From: an uncultured Oscillospiraceae bacterium
GTDB taxonomy: Bacteria; Bacillota; Clostridia; Oscillospirales; Acutalibacteraceae
DNA: 6,474 bases
Direction of reading: 5' to 3'
NCBI GenBank assembly: GCA_905203795.1
Contig: CAJKXG010000076.1
Coordinates: 1 to 6,474 of the forward strand
In this document: piece by piece, positions 6,020-6,474 of the stretch
Position numbering within the stretch: the first letter of the stretch is position 1
How the letters are laid out: each line of letters opens with the position of its first letter
The notes under the pieces: generated by a model
The model's input: the letters and a program-made list of their open reading frames with translations, nothing else
Database searches by the model: none
What the model was told of the DNA's origin: nothing
Program-made: the position numbers and the translations under genes

Positions 6020-6474
6020 TTATGCTGTCACATCCGCCACGATCTCCCGCAGTTGCTCCGCGCCCTCGCCGGTGACGGCGGAAAAGGGGAGAAGCTGCAA
6101 GCCTTCGTAAGCGGAAAATTCCTGTTCCAAAGCCGCCATGCGGGCGGCGCGCTCGGTTTTGTTCAGCTTGTCCGCTTTGGTCAGCACGACCAGCACGGGC
6201 AGCCCGCATTCCACTAAATACTCCATCATCAGTCGGTCGTCCGCCGACGGCGGATGCCGCATATCCACCAATTGGATCACCAGCCGCAGATCGCGGTCGG
6301 CGTCGAGATATCCCTGTATCAGCGCATTCCAACGCGTTTTTTCTGCATTCGACACCTTGGCGTAGCCGTAGCCGGGCAGATCCACCAGCCGCGCGCCGTC
6401 CAGCTTGTAAAAGTTGATGGTGGCGGTTTTGCCGGGGGTGGCGCTGGTGCGCGCCAATGCTTTGCGGGACACCA
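6020..6474 (-). CDS. engB: Ribosome biogenesis GTP-binding protein EngB/YsxC (5' end outside the window)
   Basis: TrmE-Era-EngA-EngB-type GTPase needed for assembly of the large ribosomal subunit (YsxC in Bacillus, YihA in E. coli). The last 151 codons are present, out of roughly 195-200 for the family. Visible G motifs: G2 region LARTSATPGKT near the visible start, G3 DLPGYGYA followed by the family-typical KVSNAEKTRW, G4 TKADK (LVVLTKADKLNKTE), and G5 FSAVTGEG near the C-terminus. The P-loop (G1, usually GRSNVGKSSLIN) lies just beyond the window edge, so the first visible GTG at 6472 is not the start. The gene ends in TAA at 6022-6020, 15 nt before lysA, in the same orientation. In Firmicutes engB commonly lies downstream of clpX/lon, but the upstream neighbour is not visible here. 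Confidence 0.96.
   Translation of the reverse strand, partial: VSRKALARTSATPGKTATINFYKLDGARLVDLPGYGYAKVSNAEKTRWNALIQGYLDADRDLRLVIQLVDMRHPPSADDRLMMEYLVECGLPVLVVLTKADKLNKTERAARMAALEQEFSAYEGLQLLPFSAVTGEGAEQLREIVADVTA

Overview
The window carries five genes, all on the minus strand, plus their signals. It looks like a chromosomal segment of a fairly GC-rich, Gram-positive Clostridia-type bacterium, perhaps an Oscillospiraceae/Ruminococcaceae-like gut anaerobe. This is inferred from four things: a lipoprotein-type PstS in a layout I associate with Clostridia, a CotH-family protein with lamin-tail domains, strong AGGAGG-like ribosome binding sites, and hairpin-plus-T terminators. No mobile element, tRNA, rRNA or CRISPR array is visible.

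In transcription order (right to left): (1) 6474-6020, the 3' three quarters of engB (ysxC/yihA), a ribosome-assembly GTPase, cut by the window edge. (2) 6004-4706, lysA, diaminopimelate decarboxylase, only 15 nt after engB and so probably co-transcribed. A strong hairpin terminator (4650-4693) closes this unit. (3) 4627-1698, a large membrane-anchored surface protein with three lamin-tail repeats, a chitobiase C-terminal-like domain and a CotH-type atypical kinase domain. Its reading frame is broken by an apparent one-base deletion in a G run at 3060-3062, which splits it into two ORFs. A second strong terminator (1652-1687) follows. (4) 1554-637, pstS, the phosphate-binding lipoprotein, with its two lobe halves in circularly permuted order. 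(5) 542-1, the start of pstC, the phosphate permease, running off the left edge; pstA and pstB would be expected beyond it.

Functionally these are three units: an essential housekeeping pair (ribosome assembly, and lysine/peptidoglycan precursor supply), a cell-surface CotH protein of unknown substrate, and a phosphate-uptake operon. Upstream of pstS, TTAACA/TTTACG/TTTACA elements sit in front of a TATACT box, in the arrangement expected of a PhoP-type Pho box, so phosphate-starvation control is likely.

Most of the window is ordinary core genome. The points worth a second look are the permuted PstS, the frameshifted lamin-tail/CotH protein and how that gene is transcribed at all, since the lysA terminator ends about 20 nt before its start codon. 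No gene-free stretch exceeds 150 bases.
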